NCBI GenBank assembly: GCA_023389595.1
Contig: JAEWEF010000034.1
Coordinates: 1-15,011, forward strand
Reading direction: 5' to 3'
DNA length: 15,011 nt
DNA from: Fusobacteriota bacterium
Lineage (GTDB): Bacteria > Fusobacteriota > Fusobacteriia > Fusobacteriales > Fusobacteriaceae
The translations under genes and the position numbers were made by a program. The notes under the pieces were generated by a model. The model saw only the letters and a program-made list of their open reading frames with translations, ran no database searches and was not told the origin of the DNA. Positions 1-8,159 of the stretch are shown in pieces. Position 1 is the first letter of the stretch; each line of letters starts with the position of its first letter.

Positions 1-2551
1 CTTTTTCTAAAGAACAAGTAAGAGGCGATCTAATTTTTACTTTTTTAATTCCAAGTTCATTTATTTTTTTGATAAGATCTTTTCCTATCATTTCATTTCT
101 CTTGGCAATAACTTCTTTCTTATAAACCAAATCTTCGGCTAAAACTCTTCCATTTATTCTTTCGCTTAATTCTTCTATTATTTTACCATCAGACCCAACT
201 AAAGCTTCAACTTCGATACCTTGTGTGCTTCCGCAATCGTGAGTATTTACTATCACCTCATGAGAAATATCAACTAACCTTCTTGTTAAGTATCCTGAAT
301 CGGCAGTTCTTAAAGCTGTATCTGCCAGTCCTTTTCTAGCTCCGTGTGAAGACATAAAGAACTCTAATACTGTAAGCCCTTCTCTGAAGTTAGCTTTTAT
401 AGGCACTTCTATTGTTCTTCCTTGCGTATCTGCCATGTTACCTCTCATACCAGCAAGCTGTCTCATTTGGTTAGTATTCCCTCTAGCTCCAGAAGTTGCC
501 ATCATATAAACCGGGTTAAATCTGTCTAGGTTTTCCATCATTGCTTTAGTAACTGCGTCCGTCGTTCTTGACCAAACTTCTATAGTCTTTCTATATCTTT
601 CTTCGTTTATAATTTTTCCATCTTTATAATCTTTTTCTATTTGTGCAACCTCTTCATCAGCCTCTTCTAAAAGTTGTTTCTTTTCTTTAGGAATTTCTAA
701 ATCTTCTATACCAACAGAAATTCCAGCAAAAGTTCCATAGTGATATCCGAAGTCTTTTATATTGTTAATAAGTTCTGCCGTTTTTGTAAAACCATGTTGT
801 TCATAAAGATGTTTAATCAGAGTTTTCAGTTGTTTTTTACCATAAACTATATCATAGTCTCTATCTTCAACAGGTAAAATTTCGTTAAACATAACTCTTC
901 CAGGAGTAGTTTCTACCATTTCTCCATTAATTCTAACCTTTATAAGTGCGTGTGTAGATAATTTACCATTTTGATATGCTGTAAGTACTTGTCCTATGTT
1001 AGAAAAAGTTTTTCCTTCCCCTAAAGAACCCTCCTTCTCTTTAGTCATATAGTAACATCCCATAACCATATCTTGAGATGGAACAGCTATAGGTTGTCCA
1101 TCTGAAGGAGAAATTATATTATTTGGTGCTAACATAAGCAATTTAGCTTCCATAATAGACTCTGGAGAAAGAGTTAAGTGTACTGCCATTTGGTCTCCGT
1201 CAAAGTCTGCGTTAAAAGCTGAACAAACTAGCGGGTGTAATCTTATTGCTTTCCCCTCTATCAATACAGGCTCAAACGCTTGTATAGAAAGTCTATGTAG
1301 AGTCGGAGCTCTGTTTAATAAAACTGGGTGATCTTTGATAACATCTTCTATAACGTCCCAAACTCTATCATCAGATTCTTCAACTAATTTTTTGGCAGTT
1401 TTAATGTTCGTAGTAAGCCCTCTATTAACTAATTCTCTCATTATAAATGGTTTGTATAATTCAAGAGCCATTTTCTTAGGTATACCACATTGGTTCATCT
1501 TAAATGATGGTCCAACTACTATAACCGATCTAGCTGAATAGTCAACCCTTTTCCCTAAAAGATTTTGTCTAAATCTTCCTTGCTTACCTTTTAACATATC
1601 AGAAAGAGATTTCAATTCCCTGTTATTTTGAGCAACAACAGGTTTTCCTCTTCTACCATTATCTATAAGGGCGTCCACTCCTTCTTGTAACATTCTTTTT
1701 TCGTTTTTAACTATAATTTCAGGAGCTCTCATTTCTATTAATTTTTTAAGTCTGTTATTTCTATTTATAAGTCTTCTATATAGTTCATTCAAGTCAGAAG
1801 TAGCAAATCTACCTCCATCAAGTTGCACCATAGGTCTTAAATCTGCAGGCATAACAGGAATATTTTTCAATATCATCCATTCAGGCTTGTTACCTGAAGA
1901 AATAAAATCTCTAACAATTTTTAATCTTTTTACAATTTTTTTTCTTTTTTGAGCTGAACTTACGTCTTCCAATTCTGCTTCTAGTTCATCTCTTAATTTT
2001 TCTAGATTTATATTTTCTAATAATTTTAATATTGCTTCAGCTCCCATTGAAGCTTCGAATTTATTTCCATAAAGTTGTTTATATAATTTGTACTCTTTTT
2101 CGCTAAGAATTTTCCCCGTTTCTATAGTTTCTTCTTCGCTATAAGTAACTGCATACTTTGCAAAATATAGTACAGATTCTAATTCTTTCGGTGACATTCC
2201 TATTATTAAAGACATTTTATTTGGCATCCCCTTAGAATACCAAATATGTGATACTGGCGAAGCAAGAGCTATGTGTCCCATTCTTTCTCTTCTAACTTTT
2301 GCTCTAGTAACTTCAACTTCGCATTTCTCACATACTAATCCCTTATATCTCATTCTTTTATATTTTCCGCAAGAACATTCCCAATCCTTAGTCGGTCCAA
2401 ATATTTTTTCGCAAAATAATCCGTCTTTTTCAGGGTTATATGTTCTATAGTTTATAGTTTCTGGTTTCGTCACTTCTCCGTGAGACCACTCTTCTATTTT
2501 TTCTGGTGATGCCAATTTTATTCTTATTCTGTCAAAGTTTCTTTTTCCCAT
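1..2551 (-). CDS. rpoC: DNA-directed RNA polymerase subunit beta' (partial, 3' end off window)
   Basis: Largest catalytic subunit of RNA polymerase; it supplies the active-site magnesium ligands and part of the DNA clamp. The start is ATG at 2551, after AAGGAGG with suitable spacing, and the protein begins MGKRNFDRIRIKLASPEK, a normal beta' N-terminus. The first 850 codons are open. Visible landmarks are the N-terminal zinc finger with Cys at about 59, 61, 74 and 77, the catalytic NADFDGD motif at about 446-452, the bridge helix beginning near His736 (HGARKGLADTALRTADSGY), and the first Cys of the second zinc site near residue 773 (NTHDCGSTQG). The trigger loop and C-terminal part lie beyond the left edge. 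It follows rpoB after 39 nt and must share its mRNA. No frameshift was seen in the parts I translated. Identification is secure. Confidence 0.98.
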   Translation of the reverse strand, partial: MGKRNFDRIRIKLASPEKIEEWSHGEVTKPETINYRTYNPEKDGLFCEKIFGPTKDWECSCGKYKRMRYKGLVCEKCEVEVTRAKVRRERMGHIALASPVSHIWYSKGMPNKMSLIIGMSPKELESVLYFAKYAVTYSEEETIETGKILSEKEYKLYKQLYGNKFEASMGAEAILKLLENINLEKLRDELEAELEDVSSAQKRKKIVKRLKIVRDFISSGNKPEWMILKNIPVMPADLRPMVQLDGGRFATSDLNELYRRLINRNNRLKKLIEMRAPEIIVKNEKRMLQEGVDALIDNGRRGKPVVAQNNRELKSLSDMLKGKQGRFRQNLLGKRVDYSARSVIVVGPSFKMNQCGIPKKMALELYKPFIMRELVNRGLTTNIKTAKKLVEESDDRVWDVIEDVIKDHPVLLNRAPTLHRLSIQAFEPVLIEGKAIRLHPLVCSAFNADFDGDQMAVHLTLSPESIMEAKLLMLAPNNIISPSDGQPIAVPSQDMVMGCYYMTKEKEGSLGEGKTFSNIGQVLTAYQNGKLSTHALIKVRINGEMVETTPGRVMFNEILPVEDRDYDIVYGKKQLKTLIKHLYEQHGFTKTAELINNIKDFGYHYGTFAGISVGIEDLEIPKEKKQLLEEADEEVAQIEKDYKDGKIINEERYRKTIEVWSRTTDAVTKAMMENLDRFNPVYMMATSGARGNTNQMRQLAGMRGNMADTQGRTIEVPIKANFREGLTVLEFFMSSHGARKGLADTALRTADSGYLTRRLVDISHEVIVNTHDCGSTQGIEVEALVGSDGKIIEELSERINGRVLAEDLVYKKEVIAKRNEMIGKDLIKKINELGIKKVKIRSPLTCSLEK

Positions 2552-2590
2552 TAATTACAAAGCCTCCTTAATTGAGATATCTTCCTTTGA

Positions 2591-5500
2591 TTATTCCTCA
2601 TCAACAAAATCTTCTAAAGACTCTTCAGTTTCTAAAATCGGAGAATATTCTGTTGCTATTGTACCTGTCATTAACTCCTCATCGTCAACACTAATTATAT
2701 TCCCTTCTTCATCACATAGTTCTATATCAAGAGCTAATGCTTGGAACTCTTTTAATAAAACTTTAAATGATTCAGGCAAGTCTGAATCTGGCATTTCTTC
2801 TCCTTTAATAATAGATTCGTATGTTTTTGTTCTTCCAGTAATATCATCTGATTTTACTGTAAGCATTTCTTGTAGTATATTTGATGCTCCATAAGCCTCT
2901 AAGGCCCAAACTTCCATTTCTCCAAGTCTTTGTCCACCAAATTGAGCTTTACCTCCAAGAGGTTGTTGAGTTACCAAAGAATAAGGTCCTATAGCTCTGG
3001 CATGCATTTTATCTTCAACAAGGTGGTGAAGCTTTAACATGTACATTATTCCAACAGTAACTTTGTTATCAAATTTTTCACCTGTTCTTCCATCATAAAG
3101 TGTAACTTTTCCTGTTCTAGGGAATCCTTGTTTTTCAAGATAGTCTTTTACCTGTTCTTCTGAAGCTCCATCAAAAACAGGTGTAGATATGTAAGTTCCT
3201 CGATTTAAAGTTCTCATAGCCATACCTAAATGTACTTCAAGTACTTGTCCTATATTCATACGCGAAGGAACTCCAAGAGGATTCAATACAACGTCAAGAT
3301 GAGTTCCATCCTCAAGGAAAGGCATATCTTCTGCTGGTAAAACTCTAGAAACAACACCTTTATTTCCGTGTCTTCCTGACATTTTATCTCCAACAGTTAT
3401 TTTACGTTTTTCTGCTACTAAAACTCTAATCGATTTATTTACACCAGCTTTTAATTCATCTCCCTTATCTCTTGATAATTCAAGGATTTCAACGACAGTC
3501 CCTTTAGAACCGTGAGGCATTCTAAGTGATGTATCTCTGACATCTCTAGCTTTTTCTCCAAAAATAGCTCTAAGTAATTTTTCTTCAGCTGGTGGCTCTG
3601 TTTCACCTTTAGGCGCAGTTTTACCAACAAGTATATCCCCAGGTTCTACTTCAGATCCTATAGTTATAATTCCGTGTTCATCTAGCTTGCTTAATGCAGC
3701 TTCTGAAACATTTGGAATTTCTCTTGTAATTTCTTCGTCACCAAGTTTTGTATTTCTTGCCTCAATTTCGTATTCTTCTACATGTATAGATGTAAACACG
3801 TCATCTTTTCTAAGTCTATCAGAAATAAGTATGGCGTCTTCGTAGTTATATCCTTCCCATGGCATGAATCCCATCAGAATGTTTTTACCTAAGGCTAAAT
3901 CTCCATCTTTTGTAGCAGGTCCATCTGCTATAATATCTCCAACTTTAATTTCGTCACCAAGATCAACTAAAGGATATTGATGTAAGCACATTGATTGGTT
4001 AGATCTTTCATAATTCAATAACTTGTAAGTATGAGATTTTCCTCTTTTATCTTTTATAATTATTTTTTGTGCGTCTACATATGTAACCTTTCCTTCAACT
4101 TTAGAAGATACAACTGCTCCAGAATCGATTGCAACCTTTCTTTCTAATCCAGTCCCTATAAAAGGAGCCTCTGTTCTAAGTAGCGGAACTGCTTGTCTTT
4201 GCATGTTTGATCCCATAAGTGCTCTGTTAGCGTCATCGTGTTCTAAGAAAGGAATAAGTCCTGCAGACACAGAAACAACTTGCTTAGGTGACACGTCAAG
4301 ATAATGAACTCTATTTGGTTGAACTTCAACTATTTCATGTCCATATCTACAAACAACTGGCCCTTTAAGTTTTCTCTTTTTATCTAATTTAGTATCTGCT
4401 TGAGCGATGAACAATCCATCTTCCTCATCAGCTGCAAGGTAATGTATTTCATCAAAATTAGCAACCCCATTTTCAACTTTTACATAAGGAGTTTCTATGA
4501 ATCCATATTTATTTATTTTTGCATAAGTTGCAAGAGATCCTATAAGACCTATGTTAGGTCCTTCAGGTGTTTCTATTGGGCAAATTCTTCCGTAGTGCGA
4601 ATCGTGAACGTCTCTTACTTCAAAGCCAGCTCTTTCTCTTGAAAGCCCTCCAGGTCCTAATGCAGATATTCTTCTCTTATGTGTAAGTTCTGCAAGAGGG
4701 TTTGATTGGTCCATAAATTGAGATAATTGCCCTGAACAGAAAAAATCTTGTATCAATGCATTTAAAGGTCTTGTATTAAGTAAGGATTGTGGAGTAACTG
4801 TTTCAGTGTCTTGAGTGGTCATTTTTTCTTTTACCATTTTCGACATTTTCGCAAGACCGGCCTTAATTTGCATTAACAATAATTCTCCTACACCTCTAAC
4901 TCTTCTATTAGATAAATTATCTATATCGTCGGTTGTAGCAGTTTGATCTCCATTATTAAGTGCTATTACATATTTTATAGTCCCCAATACATCTTCTTTA
5001 GTAAGTAAAATATTTTCCATATCCACATCTATCTTTAATCTTCTGTTCATTTTGTATCTTCCAACAGGCTCTAGATCATATCTTTGTGGATTAAAAAACA
5101 TTTGTCTAATAAGACTTCTTGCAGAATCTATAGTCACTTGGTCTCCAGGTCTTAATTTTCTAAAAACTTCAGTAACTGCTTCGTCGCTGTTTTCTGTATA
5201 ATCGTTAGCAAGAGTGTTAGCTATTAATTTATCTTCAGGTTTTACTTCCCAATACTCTAACTCTTCTATTTTATTTTCTATGATTAGTTTAATAGCTTCT
5301 TCATTTATAAATTTATTTGATTCAAATAAAATTTCTCCAGTTTCTTCGTCAAATATATCCTCTACAAGCATAGAATTTTCTAATTTAAGTTTTAGTTCAG
5401 ATAAAAGTTCTTCTGGGTTTTTTCCATATTTTTTATAAAGAGGAGTAAGTTTTATAGAATTTTTATTTAAAAAATATTCTCTAATTTCATCGTTATCTTT

Positions 5501-6130
5501 GAAAAAGTCCACAGCTTTTAAAAATACTGTAGCAAGTACCTTTTTCTTTCTATCTATTTTTACGCTTAAAGAATCATTTTTATCTGTTTCAAATTCAAGC
5601 CATGTTCCTTTATAAGGAATTATTCTTCCAGAAAATAAGTCCTTCCCAGTTTGTATATTTATTTCTTTACCAAAAGAAACTCCTGGCGATCTATGTAACT
5701 GAGAAACAACTACTCTTTCGGCTCCATTTATGATAAAAGTAGCTCTTTCTGTCATTTTAGGTACTTCACCAAAATAAACTAACGACTCTTGTATTTCGTT
5801 TCCAGATTTTTTATTTATAAGTCTTAATCTAACTTTTAACGAATCAGAATAAGTCTTTCCTCTTTTCTTGCATTCAAGCTCATCATTTAAAGGAGGTTCT
5901 GCTTCGTGTAATTCATATCCTATATATTCTAGCCTTATGTCTCCGTTTGAAGATTCTATAGGAAAAATTTCTCTAAAAGCAGATTCAAATCCCTTATCTT
6001 CTCTATTGTTAGGTGAACAAGTAGACTGTAAAAAATTTTCATAAGATTCTAATTGGAATTCAAGAAAATGTGGCATTGTTCCTCTTTTTTCTATACTTCC
6101 GAAATCAAGTCTTTCAACGAGTTTCCTCAT
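2591..6130 (-). CDS. rpoB: DNA-directed RNA polymerase subunit beta
   Basis: Second largest RNA polymerase subunit; it forms the other half of the active-site cleft and the rifamycin pocket. The protein has 1179 residues, starting MRKLVERLDFG, with AAGGAG about 9 nt before the ATG. Lobe motif NGAERVVVSQLHRSPGV lies in the N-terminal third. The rifampicin region is residues 463-489, with Asp474, His484 and Ser489 at the E. coli 516, 526 and 531 positions. The paired active-site lysines are Lys916 and Lys924 in KMSGRHGNKG. The C-terminal switch/clamp segment begins near 1050 (QQPLGGKAQFGGQRLGEMEV). It is about 160 residues shorter than E. coli RpoB because the large lineage insertions are absent. 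rplL lies upstream across a 188-nt junction full of hairpins, and rpoC follows. Identification is secure. Confidence 0.99.
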   Translation of the reverse strand: MRKLVERLDFGSIEKRGTMPHFLEFQLESYENFLQSTCSPNNREDKGFESAFREIFPIESSNGDIRLEYIGYELHEAEPPLNDELECKKRGKTYSDSLKVRLRLINKKSGNEIQESLVYFGEVPKMTERATFIINGAERVVVSQLHRSPGVSFGKEINIQTGKDLFSGRIIPYKGTWLEFETDKNDSLSVKIDRKKKVLATVFLKAVDFFKDNDEIREYFLNKNSIKLTPLYKKYGKNPEELLSELKLKLENSMLVEDIFDEETGEILFESNKFINEEAIKLIIENKIEELEYWEVKPEDKLIANTLANDYTENSDEAVTEVFRKLRPGDQVTIDSARSLIRQMFFNPQRYDLEPVGRYKMNRRLKIDVDMENILLTKEDVLGTIKYVIALNNGDQTATTDDIDNLSNRRVRGVGELLLMQIKAGLAKMSKMVKEKMTTQDTETVTPQSLLNTRPLNALIQDFFCSGQLSQFMDQSNPLAELTHKRRISALGPGGLSRERAGFEVRDVHDSHYGRICPIETPEGPNIGLIGSLATYAKINKYGFIETPYVKVENGVANFDEIHYLAADEEDGLFIAQADTKLDKKRKLKGPVVCRYGHEIVEVQPNRVHYLDVSPKQVVSVSAGLIPFLEHDDANRALMGSNMQRQAVPLLRTEAPFIGTGLERKVAIDSGAVVSSKVEGKVTYVDAQKIIIKDKRGKSHTYKLLNYERSNQSMCLHQYPLVDLGDEIKVGDIIADGPATKDGDLALGKNILMGFMPWEGYNYEDAILISDRLRKDDVFTSIHVEEYEIEARNTKLGDEEITREIPNVSEAALSKLDEHGIITIGSEVEPGDILVGKTAPKGETEPPAEEKLLRAIFGEKARDVRDTSLRMPHGSKGTVVEILELSRDKGDELKAGVNKSIRVLVAEKRKITVGDKMSGRHGNKGVVSRVLPAEDMPFLEDGTHLDVVLNPLGVPSRMNIGQVLEVHLGMAMRTLNRGTYISTPVFDGASEEQVKDYLEKQGFPRTGKVTLYDGRTGEKFDNKVTVGIMYMLKLHHLVEDKMHARAIGPYSLVTQQPLGGKAQFGGQRLGEMEVWALEAYGASNILQEMLTVKSDDITGRTKTYESIIKGEEMPDSDLPESFKVLLKEFQALALDIELCDEEGNIISVDDEELMTGTIATEYSPILETEESLEDFVDEE

Positions 6131-6162
6131 TAATTCACACTCCTTACTATTATTAATAATTT

Positions 6163-6201
6163 ATCTTTTGAAATTAAAAAGGCCGTCTACTTTCAAAAGA
6201 T
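6163..6201 (-). repeat. 11-bp perfect inverted repeat in the rpoB 5' leader
   Basis: Arms 6163-6173 (ATCTTTTGAAA) and 6191-6201 (TTTCAAAAGAT) are exact reverse complements around a 17-nt loop containing GGCC. In the minus-strand transcript the hairpin sits about 30 nt before the rpoB start and has no U-run, so it is not a terminator. E. coli has an RNase III processing stem in the same junction. A processing or stabilising role here is inference. Confidence 0.6.
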
Positions 6202-6225
6202 TAATCATCACTATATAAAATAATT

Positions 6226-6251
6226 AAAAAATCACTCGATTTTCGTCGAGT
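6226..6251 (-). terminator. Second terminator-like hairpin in the rplL-rpoB junction
   Basis: In the minus-strand transcript, ACTCGA and TCGAGT (6251-6246 and 6239-6234) form a 6-bp stem closed by CGAAAA, then GA and six U residues (6231-6226). The stem is short, so termination is probably incomplete. It lies between rplL and rpoB, where full termination would silence RNA polymerase unless a separate promoter exists, and I found no convincing one between here and rpoB. Confidence 0.55.
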
Positions 6252-6273
6252 TTTTTAGTAATTAACTTTTTTT

Positions 6274-6305
6274 AAAAAAGGCACTCCGTTACAATAGAGT
6301 GCCTT
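6274..6305 (-). terminator. Terminator/attenuator after rplL
   Basis: Arms 6305-6297 (AAGGCACTC) and 6286-6278 (GAGTGCCTT) form a perfect 9-bp stem with a 10-nt loop, then U residues in the minus-strand RNA. It starts 14 nt after the rplL stop. The opposite strand also carries a T-run after the stem, so the structure could stop transcription both ways. Because rpoBC lie downstream, it most likely terminates only a fraction of transcripts, like the rplL-rpoB attenuator of E. coli. Confidence 0.75.
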
Positions 6306-6318
6306 ATTTTTTTGTAAA

Positions 6319-6687
6319 CTATTTTACTTCTACTTCCGCTCCAGCCGCAGTTAATTTTTCTTTTATTGAATCTGCTTCTTCTTTTGGTGCAGCTTCTTTA
6401 ATTGTTCCACCGTTATCAACTAGTTCTTTAGCTTCTTTTAGTCCTAGTCCAGTGATAGCTCTTACTTCTTTAATAACAGCTATTTTGTTAGCTCCTGCGT
6501 TTTTAAGTATAACGTCAAATTCAGTTTTTTCATCAGCAGCTTCTTCTGCTCCTCCTACTGCTGCAACTGCTACTGGTGCCGCAGCTGTAACTCCAAAATG
6601 TTCTTCTAATGCTGATACTAATTCTTTTAATTCTAATACTGTCATAGCCTCTAAATCAGCTATAAATTGTTCTTTATTAAATGCCAT
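6319..6687 (-). CDS. rplL: 50S ribosomal protein L7/L12
   Basis: Stalk protein of the large ribosomal subunit; its dimers bind L10 and recruit elongation, initiation and release GTPases. It has 122 residues, the usual family length. The N-terminal dimerisation helices are residues 1-35 (MAFNKEQFIADLEAM). An Ala/Gly/Val/Pro-rich flexible hinge follows at about 38-52. The C-terminal factor-binding domain runs from about 55 to 122, with the conserved segment GLGLKEAKELVDN near 80-92. The ATG is preceded by AGGAGGAAAAATA. The gene follows rplJ after 30 nt, so both are made from one mRNA controlled by the L10 leader. A strong hairpin follows immediately. The long plus-strand open frame opposite it is a shadow. 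Confidence 0.98.
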   Translation of the reverse strand: MAFNKEQFIADLEAMTVLELKELVSALEEHFGVTAAAPVAVAAVGGAEEAADEKTEFDVILKNAGANKIAVIKEVRAITGLGLKEAKELVDNGGTIKEAAPKEEADSIKEKLTAAGAEVEVK

Positions 6688-6717
6688 TATTTTTCCTCCT
6701 ATTATTTTTTTAATTAA

Positions 6718-7230
6718 TTATTCCGCAGACGCTTCTTTTTTGTCTGCTATAGCTACAGTTGCGTAAGCAAGTTTTCTTACTGGACCAAGCATAGAGTTTA
6801 ACAACATAGATAGTAATTGCTCTCTTGATGGTAATGTAGCTAATGCCTCAACTTCTTTTATAGAAACTTTTTTACCAGTTAAATATCCACCTTTGATTTT
6901 AAAAGAATCTTCTTTTGCTTTTTCTTTAACTTTCGCTAAATCAAAAACTGCTTTAGCTGGTGCTACAGGATCGTTATATCCAAAAGCGAATGCTGTAGTC
7001 CCTTCAAGTATTTCATCAAAACTATCAGTTATTCCACATTCTTTAAGTGCAATTTTAAATAGTCTGTTTTTAGCAACTAAATATTCAGCACCAGATTCTC
7101 TCATTTGTTTTCTCAATTTTGTTTCTTCATTTACTTTAATTCCTTTATAATCAACAAAAACAACTGATTGAGCTTTTTGAATTCTTTCAACCAATTCAGA
7201 TACAAGTTCTTTCTTGTATTGAGCTGCCAT
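6718..7230 (-). CDS. rplJ: 50S ribosomal protein L10
   Basis: Base of the ribosomal stalk; it binds 23S rRNA through its N-terminal domain and carries L7/L12 dimers on its C-terminal helix. It also represses its own mRNA in many bacteria. I choose the ATG at 7230 (MAAQYKKELVSELVERI, 170 aa, normal length) because AGGAGGT lies just upstream. The frame is open for 28 more codons to an ATG at 7314, but that stretch is the L10 leader RNA. The conserved segment VVFVDYKGIKVNEETKLRK lies near residues 24-42. rplL follows after 30 nt. Identification is secure; the start is very likely. Confidence 0.97.
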   Translation of the reverse strand: MAAQYKKELVSELVERIQKAQSVVFVDYKGIKVNEETKLRKQMRESGAEYLVAKNRLFKIALKECGITDSFDEILEGTTAFAFGYNDPVAPAKAVFDLAKVKEKAKEDSFKIKGGYLTGKKVSIKEVEALATLPSREQLLSMLLNSMLGPVRKLAYATVAIADKKEASAE

Positions 7231-7252
7231 TATTGATTCACCTCCTCTTCGC

Positions 7253-7370
7253 AATAAAATACCCTCGTACCAAAGAAGAACGAGGGTTAAAGTTTTACTG
7301 AGGTTAGTAAACATAACTCCAACCTCGGTAGGATTATTAAGGTTTTACCCCCTACGGTCTTTGGTTTGGA
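7253..7370 (-). promoter_or_regulatory. L10 leader (autoregulatory mRNA structure of rplJL)
   Basis: In the minus-strand RNA this stretch has the L10 leader hallmarks: AACCAAAGACCGUAGG, then AACCUUAAU, then CCUACCGAGGUU, so GUAGG can pair with CCUAC. A second stem pairs GAGGUU (7326-7321) with AACCUC (7305-7300). The last hairpin pairs ACCCUCGU (7287-7280) with ACGAGGGU (7268-7261), followed by AUUUUAUU and then the rplJ ribosome binding site. L10 (with L7/L12) is known to bind such leaders and repress rplJL. Whether the last hairpin acts as a terminator or blocks ribosome binding is not decided by the sequence; its U-run is weak. Confidence 0.88.
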
Positions 7371-7384
7371 TCTATATTAAATTA

Positions 7385-8092
7385 TTATCCAACATATTTA
7401 GCGACTAAAGTAGGATCCATTTTGATACCTGGTCCCATAGTCAATGATACAGCAACAGTTCTTAAATATTGCCCTTTAGATGCTGCAGGTTTTAATCTCA
7501 CAATTTGATCCATAAACGCTTTAAAATTTTCTTCTATTTTATCTATATCAAAATCTACCTTACCTATAGGTACATGGATAGATCCTAATTTATCTACTCT
7601 GAATGCCAACTTACCTTTTTTAAATTCAGAAACTGCAGCAGCAATATCTGGTGTAACTGTTCCTGATTTAGGATTAGGCATCATACCCTTAGTTCCTAAA
7701 ATTTTACCAAGTCTTCCTATTTTAGGCATCATATCAGGAGTAGCTATTACTAAATCAAAATCTAACCATCCTTGTTGAATTTGATTGATATATTCTTCTG
7801 CTCCTGCGTAATCTGCACCAGCATCAAGAGCTTTTTGAATGTTTGCTCCAGAAGTGATAGCAAGTATTCTTACGTTTTTCCCTGTTCCGTGAGGAAGAAC
7901 AACTGTTCCTCTAATTTGTTGATCAGCGTGTCTTGGATCTACTCCAAGTCTTAAAGCAACCTCAACCGTTTCAACAAATTTTGCTGTTCTAGTTTTTACA
8001 ACTAGCTCTAAAGCCTCTCTTATATCATAAAGTTTCCCATGTTCAACTAATTTAGCAATTTCAGTATATCTTTTACCTCTGTGTTTTGCCAT
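7385..8092 (-). CDS. rplA: 50S ribosomal protein L1
   Basis: Protein of the mobile L1 stalk near the ribosomal E site; it helps release deacylated tRNA and acts as a translational repressor of its own mRNA in several bacteria. It has 235 residues, typical of the bacterial family. The signature GRLGKILGTKGMMPNPKSGT lies near residues 126-145, and the N-terminus MAKHRGKRYTEIAKLVEHG is standard. AGGAGGAAATTTTAA precedes the ATG. rplK is 67 nt upstream, and that gap carries a hairpin resembling an L1-binding site. The stop is followed almost at once by the L10 leader, leaving no room for a promoter between rplA and rplJ. Identification is secure. Confidence 0.98.
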   Translation of the reverse strand: MAKHRGKRYTEIAKLVEHGKLYDIREALELVVKTRTAKFVETVEVALRLGVDPRHADQQIRGTVVLPHGTGKNVRILAITSGANIQKALDAGADYAGAEEYINQIQQGWLDFDLVIATPDMMPKIGRLGKILGTKGMMPNPKSGTVTPDIAAAVSEFKKGKLAFRVDKLGSIHVPIGKVDFDIDKIEENFKAFMDQIVRLKPAASKGQYLRTVAVSLTMGPGIKMDPTLVAKYVG

Positions 8093-8110
8093 TTAAAATT
8101 TCCTCCTTTT

Positions 8111-8137
8111 GTGGTAAACGGCATTAAAGCCTACCAC
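8111..8137 (-). promoter_or_regulatory. Putative L1-binding operator hairpin between rplK and rplA
   Basis: The minus-strand RNA folds as GUGGUA / GGC / UUUAAU loop / GCC / GUU bulge / UACCAC: two short stems with an asymmetric internal loop. L1-binding sites in 23S rRNA and in regulated mRNAs share this layout, with a GUGG...CCAC stem. The hairpin ends a few nt before the rplA ribosome binding site, a good place to block translation. It has no U-run worth calling a terminator. The structure is seen; L1 binding is inference. Confidence 0.6.
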
Positions 8138-8159
8138 TAATCTCAAAACGAACCAATAA

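Noticed and set aside
6299..6766. 155-codon plus-strand open frame opposite rplL
   Set aside because: It is the antisense shadow of the Ala/Val/Glu-rich rplL; its composition (Ala, Ser, Thr, Pro) reflects that, and no ribosome binding site was seen.
7231..7314. 28-codon N-terminal extension of L10 from an upstream in-frame ATG
   Set aside because: It coincides with the L10 leader RNA, lacks a good ribosome binding site, and the ATG at 7230 has AGGAGGT and gives the normal family length.
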